A stretch of 64,000 bases of DNA, from assembly GCA_036365515.1 (NCBI GenBank), contig CM070874.1, forward strand, positions 160,519,297-160,583,296, in the 5' to 3' direction. Shown one piece after another: positions 22,267 to 33,633 of the stretch; the stretch's first letter is position 1, and every line of letters starts with the position of its first letter. The DNA comes from Torymus aiolomorphi (taxonomy: Eukaryota > Arthropoda > Insecta > Hymenoptera > Torymidae). The translations under genes were made by a program, and so were the position numbers. The notes beneath the pieces were generated by a model, which was not told where the DNA came from, did not search any database, and saw only the letters and a program-made list of their open reading frames with translations.

Positions 22267-23785
22267 TTAGGGCAGTAGCGCGCTATATAGCCGACAAGGC
22301 CGCATGAGTAGCAACTCAGCGGCGGCCTTGGCCCTTTTTGAGGGTTACCCTCGGGGCTTGTGGAGGGCGCGGAGCCGTTTGGTGGGCTCGACGCCTTCGC
22401 CTCCTGCCTCTGTTCTGGGGGCCTCCTTGCCCCACCACGCCCGGATGGCTGGTTACCGCGCCCTCTGCGCGGTCCAGGGGGCGTATTTCGCCCGGAGCGC
22501 TCTCCTCCGGAGGCTTGCCGGTCGGAAAGACGTTCGCTCAGCACTCGCCGAAGCATTTCCTCCAAGCCCTCCAGCTTGGTGTCCTTCTCGGCCACCGCGG
22601 CAGCCACTTTGCCTTCCTTGGCTTCGCCTTTAGGCTTTCGTGGCGCGTCAGTGTTTGCCGGCGGTTTATACGCCATTTCAGGCAGTAGCGCCGCTGTTGG
22701 CGGTGGGGAAGGTCGGAACGTCTTCGAGTTCTCCAAAGTTTGCTCCGCGACCACTGCCAACTCCAGTAGCTCCTCTACTGTGCTGAAGTCTGACCTACAG
22801 ACCATCGCTTGCAGCTGTAGCCGTAGGTTTCGGTGCAGCTGGTCCAACTGTTGCTCCGAGCTGGGAGGCGGCGATATTTTCCTCACTATCGCGATGAGGC
22901 ACGTGATATAGTCTCTCACGGCCTCGTCCGCCCCTTGGGTTCGGTTGTTCGCCTCTGCTATCAACCGCTGCTGGTACCTCTTCATCGTCCCGTACCAGCG
23001 CTTCGCTGCAGTTACGAAATCTTGCCACGTGGCCCATTTCTCCTTCTCGTTACGGTACCACATGGCTGCCGTGTCAGTGAACAGCTCTGACAGCGACGAC
23101 AACACCTCTTCTTCGGAGAGGTTTGCCAGGACTCGACAGTCCTCAAGCCTCGCAGGAATACGTCGATACTCTGGCTCTTCGCACCAGAGAATCGAATTTG
23201 CCATTTCCTCACGATTTGGCCTATATCTCGCGAGTGGAACATACTCGACCTCGAGAAGTTCCCTGTCGTGCCTGGCGCGCCATATGTCGGCTAGCTCGAG
23301 CCTCTCGCCGAACTTCGGCGGTCACCCCCCACCCAGGCTGTGTTTACTCCTTGTAAACCAGCCTGACCATCACGCCGAGCTGGCGGTGGTGTCGATGGCG
23401 AACCGATCCACGCATCGTTGCCGTTGACGGTGTACGTGTCGTCGAATTGCACGTTGTGACCCTGCCGGGGTTCCGCAATTTGCGTGCTGGAAGCAGCGTG
23501 TCGCTGTTGGTTCAAAACTAGATCCTCCAGTGACCTGACTTTCGCTATTAGTTCCGCTAATAGCGAGCCGACTTCCCGAGGAATGTAAAACTCGGAGCCG
23601 TCATTTGCCAGGAGGCGAAGCATCTCTCCTGGCTGCCCTTGCTGTTCATTGCTGTTGTCGTCGTTTTCGTCGCTCTGATGTTGTAGGGGTTGTTGCGTGC
23701 GTTGCTCCTTGCGTTGTTGCGTGTCTTCAGTGTTCCTATTGCTAGCTGTGGCGTTTGGGTGTGGTGAGTGCTGGGTATTGGACAC
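22236..23785 (-). pseudogene. Gypsy Gag, capsid and altered zinc knuckle, frameshifted
   Basis: 23291-23785 encodes a Q/N/P-rich N-terminal part. A shift leads to IVRKWQIRFSGAKSQSIDVF (about 23205-23150), then another into the capsid core: LSELFTDTAAMWYRNEKEKW, NRTQGADEAVRDYI, LHRNLRLQLQ. A basic RGG/P-rich linker precedes the knuckle CYSCGLVGYIARYC, where the histidine expected at the third zinc ligand is tyrosine. Gag forms the particle and binds RNA. A C-to-T change explains the tyrosine. Confidence 0.85.
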
Positions 23786-23808
23786 AGCCTCCGCCGTCGT
23801 CCTACTTA

Positions 23809-24410
23809 CAAGGAAGGTATCCCAAGTGTAAGTCGCCGATTTGGACGATATTGCAATATGTTGTAGTACATTAAAAAATAAGAGACACGTATTTTTTTAC
23901 GTGCTGATAGACACTTTAAGGGGGTGAAATCTACCCCTAAAGTTCACCCTCAAAAACAGTTTTTTTCAAATATTTCAAAACCGAATAAAGCTAGCTTAAT
24001 GAAACCGACGCCAAAAGTTGTAGAATAAAAAAGCTTTCAAAATAGCGTTACTTTCAATTTTAATGGTAGCAACCCCTATTTTTTTTTCAAGAAAACTAAG
24101 CTTTTTTCATCAATTTTCAGCTATAAAAATTATAATAAATTATATATTTCCTTAAAACTGATTCCATTTAAAAGAAAATTAAAAAAATAAAGTTGACCTG
24201 TCCCGTGGTTTTAACCAAAATTATTTTTTAGGGGGTAACTACCTTAATAAAACTAACGCTAAAAATCTTAAAATTAAAAAGGCCACAAATCTGTATCACT
24301 TTCAATTTTAAGGGTAGGAAACCCTATTTTTCTCTTTCTAAGGAAATTAAGAGACTTTATTGACTTCAATGGTGAAACTTATCGATTTTTATCGACTTCT
24401 ACTAACTTTT
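23809..24410 (+). repeat. Left terminal inverted repeat of nested transposon
   Basis: It matches the reverse complement of 28370-28974 with scattered substitutions, including GACGATATTGCAATATGTTG and GATAGACACTTTAAGGG. Inner parts become rearranged because the right arm has extra tandem units. Confidence 0.9.
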
Positions 24411-24664
24411 TCTAGCAGGGAGGGTAAATGTGTTTATTATTTTTTTCTGAAAAAATTGCGTAAATAATCAAAATTTAGTGAGATTAATTTTTTTCAAAAA
24501 AATAATAAAAATTAAAGTTAAGTGTTGCAGAAAAATACAAAATGAAATGATAACTAATGTAAATATGGTTTTTGTTTTAACAACACAAGTTTTATTATTA
24601 CTATTACTACAAAAAATTTAAAGTATTCTCAAAAAAGTAATTGTTTGTCGAATACCTCGAGGCA

Positions 24665-26422
24665 TTATGGATTGTAAGTTGTACAATAATGATATTCTTC
24701 AAAAAAGTGTTTTAAGCATAAAGATTTTTTACACCACGAACATCTAACAATTGCAACATTATTACAACCATTGATCTCACAATGCGTTGCACAGGAATCT
24801 CCGAAACTGAAACTTACGGGGTCATCGAAATTTCCTGGTCGATTCACAAGATACCCACTTTTATACCACGAATATTTAAATAGATTTTCATATCTTGGAG
24901 ACGAAAATTGCTTATGAACCAAAGACTGTAATTTAATTATATTATTTCTCAAATGTAAATTTAAGTCTTCGTCTATGAGCAAAACATGGTCTGAAAAATG
25001 TTTAACATAGTTCTTCCATGTGCGGAATCCATATACATCTAACGGCTGTATGTTTCCAGTCGTTCCTGTAGGTATCATTTTGAGATGTAGTGTTTTATCG
25101 TGTGGCGTAACTTCCTGTACAATCGTTGGACAATGACCACTCCACGAATCAATTAGCAGCATGCTTCTAGGTCCAACTTGAGGAAAATATACCTCTTTTA
25201 ACCACGCCTTAAAGAGTTCTACAAATTTTGATTTTATTTAAATGTGTCTTCCGAAATAATTAACGTTTTATTTTTAGAAATTAATAGAACGTGATTTTAC
25301 CTGAATTAAGTTTTCCAGATGTCGAGGATGTAACATATACGTTTGTAGGCACAAACAAATTTTGTGAGACAATTGGTCCAAATTCTCCGCTTCGTTCCTT
25401 TAATACTAAAAATAATGGTGATAGTAACTTTCCTGTGGCTGAAATTGTCGGCTGTACAGTATAGCTATGAGTTGTTGATGTGACTGACTGTACAAGGCAC
25501 TGTAATTTCTTTTCTCCTTCAAAAGCAAGAGATCAACCAGAATGCATTTCCAACTGAAAACCAGACTGGTCTGAATTATATGTATTGTCAGCGCCTATTT
25601 GATTAATCAATTGTTTGCTTCTGTTACGAATTCTACTTCTTTTTTATGCAAATCATTTCTATTTTCTATACATTTTTTTGTGATAAATTTATTAATTTTT
25701 CGAGAAACAATTCTATGGGTGTTTTTAAATTTTGAAAGCCAATGTTTTGAAGCTGTAAATCTTACGTCCTCATTTTCGATTAATTTTCGTGCTTGTAGAG
25801 CCCATCTTCTTAAACCGTTGTCATGAATTATTAATCCAGCTTCAGTAGCAGCTTTAAAATTTTCTAGTGTGAAATCGCAAATTCTTGCAATTTTTTCTCG
25901 GTAAGTTCCACCTTGATTGATTTGGTGAGCCCAGCGATGTAACTGTGTTTCAGAACTGACTTTCCTGAATCTATTTTGAACTGTTTTAAGCGATAAATTC
26001 TTTTTTGTTTTTCCACTTCTCTAATATTCTACAGCCGTTTTTTTGTATTCAAAACTCAATGATTCTTCATGTCCCGTACATTGATCCGTAGGTAATTCAG
26101 GATAGTAAGGAAGTGTATGTAAATCAACATCTTCCACAATACGTGCATCTGTTTCTTTATATTCTTCTTGAAAATCCAACGATTTTTCCATTATAACATC
26201 TATGCTATTAGACGATTCCATTAAATCTAACAGTATCATTTGGAAATGGTCTTTTATTTCTATTTCTTTAATATTATAAGGGCTATCTTCAATATCAAGT
26301 GTTTGGAAATAGGCAAGCAGCAAATTAATAACATTCAGAGGATTAATTTTCATTTCGAGTGCTAAAATAATCAAACATTTATAAGAATAATTGCATACAG
26401 AAATAGTATCTTTACAATACAC
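24665..26422 (-). pseudogene. CENP-B-HTH/DDE transposase with one visible intron
   Basis: Upstream (26021-26422) is an acidic N-terminal frame of uncertain relation. Then comes a CENP-B-type HTH (LRRWALQARKLIENEDVRF, ASKHWLSKFK, RIVSRKINKF). The DDE domain has TYNSDQSGFQLEMHS, then TISATGKLLSPLFLVLKERS. A GT...AG intron lies at about 25222-25308, followed by FPQVGPRSMLLIDSWSGH (second Asp) and IPTGTTGNIQPLDVYGF. The C-terminal tail is Cys-rich (CNNVAIVRCSWCKK), possibly zinc-binding. Two in-frame stops lie near 25600 and 25530. The enzyme would excise and insert its element. Confidence 0.8.
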
Positions 26423-26439
26423 ATGTATAGAATGCTGAA

Positions 26440-28080
26440 AATAAAAACATTTTTTTAATTTGTATGCGTCACCCCTCTAAACGTTACATTACTATGTTGC
26501 GAGAACATAGCTATTTCTCAATGAGGAAGCTTTGTACGTTGTACGTTGTACGCTTTTACTGATGTACGCCATCATGCGACCAATGTCTTTTTACCGGGAA
26601 ATATTTGTTTAAATATTAAAAAAATACCATATTTTCACAAGATAATAATGTTGCATTTAAAAAGGCGACACATACAAATAAAACAAATATTTATACTTTG
26701 GGCCATCCTGTTAAGAATCTATTAAGAATATCGTATCTGTATATTTCTTTACTAAAGCGCTTGATTAAAATGAAAAGAAGGTAATCTCGAGTTTTTTTTT
26801 TAAATTTGTAAACAGTAATCGATAAGATGTATTGCACAATGCCTGTTAATTTAGATTTATTAAAATTAAGATTTAGTTATTTAAAATTATTATTTCTATG
26901 TAAAATTTATTATTTGTAAAACATCTAATAGTAAAGGAACCGTATACAATTTTGGCTAAAAATTGAATCAGGAGTCTATAATTTTGTTAATAACAGAAAG
27001 TAAACAATACAGTATACACAATAAAGTATATTTTGATACATTTTTAATTTTCGTAAAAATATTAAAAATACTTTATGCACTTATAAATCAGGATTTAAAA
27101 ATTTTTAAAATTAAGGAAAAATCAATTTAAACTATTTGTGCTCTATAACGTCAAATGTATCTCCAAAAAATGTAACAATGTACGAAATTGCATACTTTCT
27201 AATATGTTCATTAAAAATAACGCAAAATATAATTTTGAAAAGCTGTTATAATTTTATTAAAACCTATAGACAGATACGAAATTCTTACAATTAATGCATT
27301 AGATCTGATATATAAATAGACATTTACCTGTAGTTTTGTAGTGCTGCTGACATTAAAAAAAATGAATTGATGCAATATTACAGCCACAATATTATAGAAA
27401 TAACCACTTTCACAAAACAACACTGCACGACTGGAACTCTAGCGATTTATAAATACAATGTTTACCAGCAATATATGAAACTACGAGTTAAATCACCAAT
27501 ATCCGTTAAATCCGCTTCATAATAACATAAAAATAACATATTATTTTCTCATTCACAATCAGCGATTACTCTTATTTACTGCATAAAAATCACTTACATC
27601 CACGTACACACACGCACACACTCATTAATTTTTTTTAATGCTTTATTTATCACGTATCAAAACGGTACGATTGCCTTTGACGAAGTATTTATAATAATAC
27701 ATAAAATATAATAAAGGGAAGTAAGAACATAATGAACTTCCGGGGATGATTTGCACCCCTTTAAAATGTATTATTCACAGATAAATAATATAAATATTTT
27801 TCGTTTTTTGGTTCACTACAACATATAAAAGTTTAAATAAACATGTTACTTTTCTTGTGGAATTCAAGTCTAAATTAGTTTTTCGAAAAAGCTTTACAAT
27901 AATCCGTTTAAACAAGTAGTTTAACCAAACTAATTTTGCAAAGTTAATGATAAATTAGTATTTCGTATTGCCCGAAAGCGCTAAAATTACATAGGGTTTG
28001 TCTGTGTTATTGGTCAGAATTTTATGGTCAATCTTTTCAATGGAATGGTTTTTAAACAGATATATTTATTGTAATTTTTA
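26440..28080. other. AT-rich non-coding part of nested transposon
   Basis: No frame with recognisable protein, no clear repeat. A triple GTACGTT-type iteration (GTACGTTGTACGTTGTACGC) sits at about 26531-26550. It may be the promoter side of the transposase. Confidence 0.5.
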
Positions 28081-28089
28081 TAGCTGAAA

Positions 28090-28674
28090 ATTGATAAAAA
28101 ACTTAATTTCCTTTAAAAAAATAGGGGTTGCTACACTTAAAATTGAAAGTTATGCAGATTTATGGCCTTTTTAATTTTAAGATTTTTAGCGTTAGTTTTA
28201 TTAAGGTATCTTTATTTATTTCTGAAATAATGAACAAAATAAAAATAAGGGGTAGTTACCCCTAAAAAATAATTTTGGTTAAAACCACGGGACAGGTGAA
28301 CTTTATTTTTTCATTTTCTTTTAAATGGAATCAGTTTTAAGGCGATATATAATTTATTATAATTTTTATAGCTGAAAAATGATGAAAAAAGCTTAGTTGT
28401 CTTGAAAAAAAATAGGGGTTGCTACCCTTAAAATTGAAAATAATGCTGTTTTGAAGCCTTTCTTATTTTACAATTTTTAGCGTTGGTTTTTTTAAGATGT
28501 CTTTATTTATTTCTGAAATAATGAACAAAATATAAATAAGGGGTAGTTACCCCCTAAAAAATAATTTTGGCCAAAACCGCGAGACAGGTCAACTTTATTT
28601 TTTAATTTTCTTTTAAATGAAATCTGTTTTGAGGCGATATATAATTTATTGTAATTTTTATAGCTGAAAATTCA
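28090..28674. repeat. Two tandem units of about 290 bp inside the right arm
   Basis: Each unit runs from GAAAAAAATAGGGGTTGCTA through AGGGGTAGTTACCCC (a perfect small hairpin) and GGGACAGGT to TTTTATAGCTGAAAA. A third partial unit merges into the terminal repeat. Confidence 0.8.
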
Positions 28675-28974
28675 TGGGAAAAGCTTAGTTTTCTTGAAAA
28701 AAAAATAGGGTTTGCTACCCTTAAAATTGAAAGTAATGCTGTTTTGAAGGCTTTTTTATTCTACAACTTTTGGCGTCAGTTTCATTAAACTAGCTTTATT
28801 CGTTTTTGAAATATTTGAAAAAAACTGTTTTTGAGGGAACTTTAGGGGTAGATTTCACCCCCTTAAAGTGTCTATCAGCACGTAAAAAAATACATGTCTC
28901 TTATTTTTTAATGTACTACAACATATTGCAATATCGTCCAAAAGCGGCGACTTACACTTGGGGTACCTTCCTTG
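28370..28974 (-). repeat. Right terminal inverted repeat of nested transposon
   Basis: Inverse of 23809-24410, ending TACCTTCCTTG before TTA. Confidence 0.9.
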
Positions 28975-29007
28975 TTAGTATCTCTAATATCTGCTCGCTT
29001 TTGAGTA

Positions 29008-29316
29008 CTACATCCAGGGGGTGTAGATCCCAACTGGACGTTTCGACGAAGGAGCCGTCGTCTTTTTCCGCAAGAGGTTCCCCCTTAGGTCCATCCGCCG
29101 GGGAATTACATCTTCCGGTTCCTCGAACTCTGGAGGCGCATAATTACCCAGCACCCACTGGCTTAGCCTGTGCATCCTCAGGAATGTAGAGTCTTGTCGC
29201 CTCAATTGCAACTCAGACAGGTGGCTGTCGATCTCCTTTGGAGAGATCGCCCACACCCAATCCTCCACAGCTTCCTGGATGTTGTACGACATCATTCGCT
29301 GGTTGTGTGTGTGCAA
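29008..29316 (-). pseudogene. Gypsy Gag N-terminal part or short leader ORF
   Basis: The 102-residue frame begins near 29316; an internal Met at residue 9 (SYNIQEAVEDW) may be the real start. The segment AISPKEIDSHLSELQLRRQD with RLSQWV resembles the SAP-like helix pairs at Gag N-termini in some Gypsy elements; this is a loose match. A TAG ends it at 29008, about 30 bp before the nested transposon. The rest of Gag resumes at 23785 beyond that insertion. Whether the TAG is a mutation or a true end is unclear. Confidence 0.5.
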
Positions 29317-29319
29317 GGG

Positions 29320-30166
29320 GATTCCTCTTCAATCCCGTAAATTTAAAATGTTTTCGCACGGCCAGTGGTATCCTTCACAAGGTACCTACTGGATTACCAC
29401 TGGCTCAGGAAATAACGATCTTCCCAACTGATGGTTTGGTTTTCGAACGCTAGACCGAGGTAAACTCGCTTTTACCCGCCCGCTTGGAGGTTATGTCGCT
29501 TATTGCGTAATGCGCGAGCGATTCCGCGTTCAAAAATAAAATTTTAACTTTTCGACCGTTTGCGCATGCGCAACACTGAAACTACTGAATGCACCCACCT
29601 CGCCGTGAGATGGGCAATCGAAATCGCGATAGTGATTTTTCACTTTTTATTTTCTGTTTTGCGCATGCGCAGACCCCAAAATTACTATGCGCACGCTCTA
29701 AACTAATTCCCGCATAAGTCTTTACGCGGGTTAACCCTTTAAATAAAAAAAACGTCGAAATCCTCCAATTCACTAATCGGGTGTGGAATCCGTTACTTTA
29801 CTCCCCGGCGTGCACGTGTGTTGACGCGCAAAGAGATAAAACGCTAAACCTATTTTAATCCCTAATATAATGAATAATTAATAAATAATTAATTGCTAAC
29901 TAATCTCTTTGCTGTCCTCACTATGTACTTCAACAAATGCTCGGCCTTCACAAGCAATGTTCCTCACTAAGTACATGCAGGCCGGGTTATTTCCTCCAAG
30001 CCGGGTTATGAACCATCAGTTGGTTACCCTTGCACACACTATACAGTTTTATAATAATTAATTATCACCGCGATAATTAATTATTCGCAACGCGCGTCTC
30101 GACCTGTTTCGAAAATTAGCCAACGACTATAAAATTCGCCGTTCCCTAATCTAATGTGCTGTAACA
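29320..30166 (-). other. Gypsy 5' untranslated leader
   Basis: No recognised protein. A small iteration, GGTTATGAACCATCAG and GGGTTATTTCCTCC with paired GGCCGGG/GCCGGG, lies at about 29940-30025. Two GCGCATGCGCA palindromes lie near 29560-29670. Confidence 0.5.
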
Positions 30167-30183
30167 CGTTAATGGGCGCCAGT
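30167..30183 (-). other. Gypsy primer binding site
   Basis: Two bases inside the 5' LTR end, the minus strand reads TGGCGCCCATTAACG. It starts with TGG, as expected for pairing with a tRNA CCA end. I do not assign the tRNA. Confidence 0.8.
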
Positions 30184-31403
30184 TGTAACGGGGTGAATTT
30201 AAAAGAGGGTATTAATCCCCCTCTGGGATGCGCGAGGTAATATACGGGCGCCTACTACGCCCAGAGCAGCGCGCCGTTGTAGACGGACATGTAGGCCGGC
30301 CGGAGCGCATTGGCGCAGGCTCCGAACAAGCGCGCCCGGCTTTGACTGTAGAAAGCTTAGGCCGCTTTCTACTAGAACCGGTGCTCCGCTCTGCCGCTGC
30401 TACCAACTTCGGCGCACGAATCACCGGCGGCTAGCTATGTACTAGCCTTGCCTACACTCACCGGTGTTCTCGTACAACGCCGCTCAGGTTAACCTGAGCG
30501 ACTTTAACTTACAATTTCCCCGTCGACGTTGCTCCTCTAGGAGGTAATGCCTCCGACTAGCTGCAGCTGCTGAAAAGGTAGAGGGCGGTATTCGGGGAGA
30601 TAGGGAACGGTTACTCGCAAAATCAAGGACTCGACACTAACGAAGTAAAAGTAAAATAAAGAAGGGTTTATTAAACCAAAAGGGTCGCGCTAAGGGCCGC
30701 GAAGCCCGAACATCACCTACAAAATCTAACGCGCAGACCGAGACTTACGCGGAGCCGGCCGGTCGCACGGCCGGCGTCACCGCGCCGCGAGACGCCACAA
30801 AATGGCCGCCGCACGCTCGTACACGAGGCCGCTCGCCTCTACGCAAGCGGCGTCGAATAGCCGCGAAACACTCACTCGCGAAGCCGCTCACACGCAATAC
30901 CTACGCGGCAAGTATACAAGGAAGCGCAACACTTACTTTTGAGCTGGCCAGCTCGCGCACGGAGATCCTCTCTCTCTCTCTCTTTCGCTCTTGCCTCCTC
31001 GCTTCGAGGCGTCGGGCCTCGTGGTCGCTCGAGCCTCGGCTGCCGCTGTCTCTCCCTCCCGTTCTCTCTCTTTCACTCTCTTCTCCTGGTCGGTGGCGGT
31101 CCTGCAGCCAGGCGTTGCACCGGTGGCTGACTGGTGGCGGAGAGAAGGCGCGGGGGCACGGGGCACTCTCGATTGGCGCGGCACTGGCGGGGCAGGTGCG
31201 CACCTGTTGCGCGGCAGGATCAGACTGATGAAAATGGCCGCGGCGTCGCTTCAGCGGCACGTCGGCGTCTTCTTTTTCTTCTCGCTCCGCCTCTCGCGCA
31301 TCCCGCTTGGCGCGCGGCGAGTCGCTATACGTGTAAGCGCGCGAGATTCAAATCTCGCTGCGCTGTATACGCGACCACCTTTACTTTTATTCATGCGCCC
31401 GTT

Positions 31404-31406
<3 letters not shown>
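30184..31406 (-). repeat. Gypsy 5' LTR
   Basis: 1223 bp, TGTAACGGGG to CCCGTTACA, paired with 16428-17616. It has about 34 bp more than its partner near 31165-31200 (CACTCTCGATTGGCGCGGC region). Confidence 0.95.

Positions 31407-31442
<36 letters not shown>
31407..31442. repeat. (TA)n, right remnant of the Gypsy target tract
   Basis: Eighteen or so TA units directly after the LTR. Confidence 0.95.
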
Positions 31443-31447
<5 letters not shown>

Positions 31448-31645
31448 TGTATAACGTTAGTTCCCAGGACCCCATGTTACTGTATACCTATACGTGACTA
31501 AAGAAATAATGTCTCTTATGGGGGCCGATGTCCTCAAAACTGACGTTAAACATATGTAGATTCAGGGACTGTCCCCAAAACTAACAAATGTCCCCGACAC
31601 CAACGTTAAACATCTGGAATGTCCTGGAAACTAACATAAAATATA
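31443..31645. repeat. TA-bounded modular repeat, AACGTTA/CCAGGAC type
   Basis: The core GTGACTAAAGAAATAATG is at 31494-31511. Iterations of GACGTTAAACAT, GTCCCCAAAACTAAC and GTCCTGGAAACTAACAT surround it. The same iterated motif appears at 54600-54740 and partly at 58441-58510. Confidence 0.8.
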
Positions 31646-31661
31646 AATATATATATATATA

Positions 31662-31884
31662 CATCAAATGCAGCTTTTGAGGATCTATGTCAGCACGGAT
31701 TCAATACTTTGAGGATTTTTCGGACTTTTGAGGACATCCTCAAAATTCCTTCGGTATGAAACGGTACTTTGGAGGATTTATATTAATACCTTCAACGCAG
31801 AGAAGGAGTTATTTCTTTAGTCAAGCATATACGAACTCTGGAGAAAAAACTATAGATCCCCAAAAGTACCGGTTTCCGCAATGT
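31662..31884. repeat. TA-bounded modular repeat, CTCAAAAGTACCG type
   Basis: Minus orientation. The core GTTATTTCTTTAGTCAA is at 31808-31824. Motifs like CTTTTGAGGATCTATGTC, ACTTTTGAGGACATCC and CCCCAAAAGTACCGG recur. It is the inverse of the copy at 62198-62425, which matches over its whole length. Confidence 0.85.
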
Positions 31885-31902
31885 ATATATATATATATAT
31901 AT

Positions 31903-33540
31903 GTCATTAATTTTATATATCTATATTTCATGTAAGATATTCTTGTAAGTATATTGTTTCTATGTGTAAAAATTAATAATAATATTTCGAGTATTAATCG
32001 AGCTCTCTCACAAGCAATATCGATGATTTAAAAAATAAATTATTTTATATTCGGAAGGTATTATTTAGTTGTCCCTACAGGTAAATTTTTTCGGCAAAGA
32101 GCCACCGCGTTTTTTGTTAATATCTAAAGCAAAAAAAAATTGCATAAAAATGACACTTAAAGTATATGAAAAAGTAAGTATATGGCAGCAAAATAAGCCA
32201 GTTTGCATCTGATGAAACTAATTAGGAAATTCGTGGCAGCAGGTTTTATGCAAAAAAAACACGGAAAATCGACGATTTTGTTTGAAACCCAACTTTGGAC
32301 GTCTGCCATTTCATAAAAAATGACCTTAAACATTTGAAAAAAATTAGGTACATACCTTGATGTCTCAATATTCCATTGCTATTTCAATTTTCAAAAAATT
32401 TTGAAAATTGCAAAATTTATGCTGAAAACCCCCAAAAAAGTCAATTTCAGCAACGGAAAGTTGGATAAACATAAGACTTGGTTTAAAAAATCATAAAAAA
32501 TTTCCGATTAATAGTTTCTTGAAAAAAGTTACTTTCATTTACTCAATTTTAAGTAATAATGCTCAAAAGTTTGACAAAATTTTGTTCAAAGTATCGCTGC
32601 TACTGTTTCTTAATATAGTGATAATGACGTTTCATGCTTCCTCAAGTTTCGCTTTCAGCTTTCAATGCTGGAGTTCGTTCAATGAACCATAGTCTCTACT
32701 TTTTATGACTTTCTTCTACTAATGAAAATACAACTTTTTTAATTTGCAAAATTTTCAAAATGTTTTTAAACATTTGAAATCTATTCATTTTAGCTTTACA
32801 ACGAAGTTTCAATCGTAAAAATAGCACTATTTTTTATTGTTCCTTCCTTGTGTCTAGACTATAAGGAACAATAAAAAATAGTAAAAATAGCATAAGTTTT
32901 GCAATTTTCAAAATTTTTTCAAAATTGAAATGGCAAATGAATATTGAGACATCAAGGTATGTATCTAATTTTTTTCAAATGTTTAAGATCATTTTTTATG
33001 AAATGGCAGACGTACAAAGTTGGGTTTCAAACAAAATCGTCGATTTTCCGTGTTTTTTTGTATAAAAACTGCTGCCACGAATTTCTTAATTAGTTTAATG
33101 AGGTGCAAACTGGCTTATTTTGCTGCCAGATACTTACTTTTTCATATACTTTAAGTGTCATTTTTATGCGATTTTTTGTTGCTTTAGATATTAACAAAAA
33201 ACGCGGTGGCTCTATCATTTCTTAACCGATAGTAGCTACTCCAATTATTAGGTTTTTTTCATTTTTAACTGCAGTGTGGGTTTTGAAAATGATAAATTCT
33301 GTATTTTTTCAACACCTCTTGTCTGACAGTCGTAAATTCTTTGCCGAAAAAATTTACCTGTAGGGACAACTAAATAATACCTTCCGAATATAAAATTCTA
33401 TAATTTATTTTTTAAATCATCGATATTGGTTGTGAGAGAGCTCGATTAATACTCGAAATATTATTATTAATTTTTACACATAGAAACAATATACTTACAA
33501 GAATATGATACATGAAATATAGATATATAAAATTAATGAC
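31903..33540. repeat. 1.6-kb foldback element
   Basis: The left arm from GTCATTAATTTTATATAT (31903) to about 32420 is matched inverted by about 32895-33540. Shared blocks include GGTAAATTTTTTCGGCAAAG, AAAATCGACGATTTTGTTTG and ATTGAGACATCAAGGTATGT. The right arm has about 120 bp extra near 33210-33340. No coding frame. Confidence 0.85.
32826..32882. repeat. Perfect 20-bp hairpin at foldback centre
   Basis: ACTATTTTTTATTGTTCCTT at 32826-32845 pairs perfectly with 32863-32882, with a 17-nt loop. Confidence 0.9.
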
Positions 33541-33610
33541 TTTTTACACATAGAAACAATATACTTACAAGAATATGATACATGAAATATAGATATATAA
33601 AATTAATGAC
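33471..33610. repeat. 70-bp tandem duplication at the foldback edge
   Basis: 33471-33540 and 33541-33610 are identical by eye, both ending AAAATTAATGAC. A recent duplication of the arm tip. Confidence 0.95.
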
Positions 33611-33633
33611 TTTCATTTATTTTTATCACTGAG

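Larger units (their letters stand above)
23809..28974 (-). mobile_element. 5.2-kb CENP-B/DDE transposon nested in Gypsy gag
   Basis: Ends CAAGGAAGGTA and TACCTTCCTTG are flanked by TTA on both sides (23806-23808 and 28975-28977), a 3-bp target duplication. The inverted arms extend several hundred bases. The transposase is on the minus strand, near the left end. The CENP-B-like HTH and DDE motifs place it near the pogo part of Tc1/mariner, but those normally duplicate TA, so the family stays open. Confidence 0.85.
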
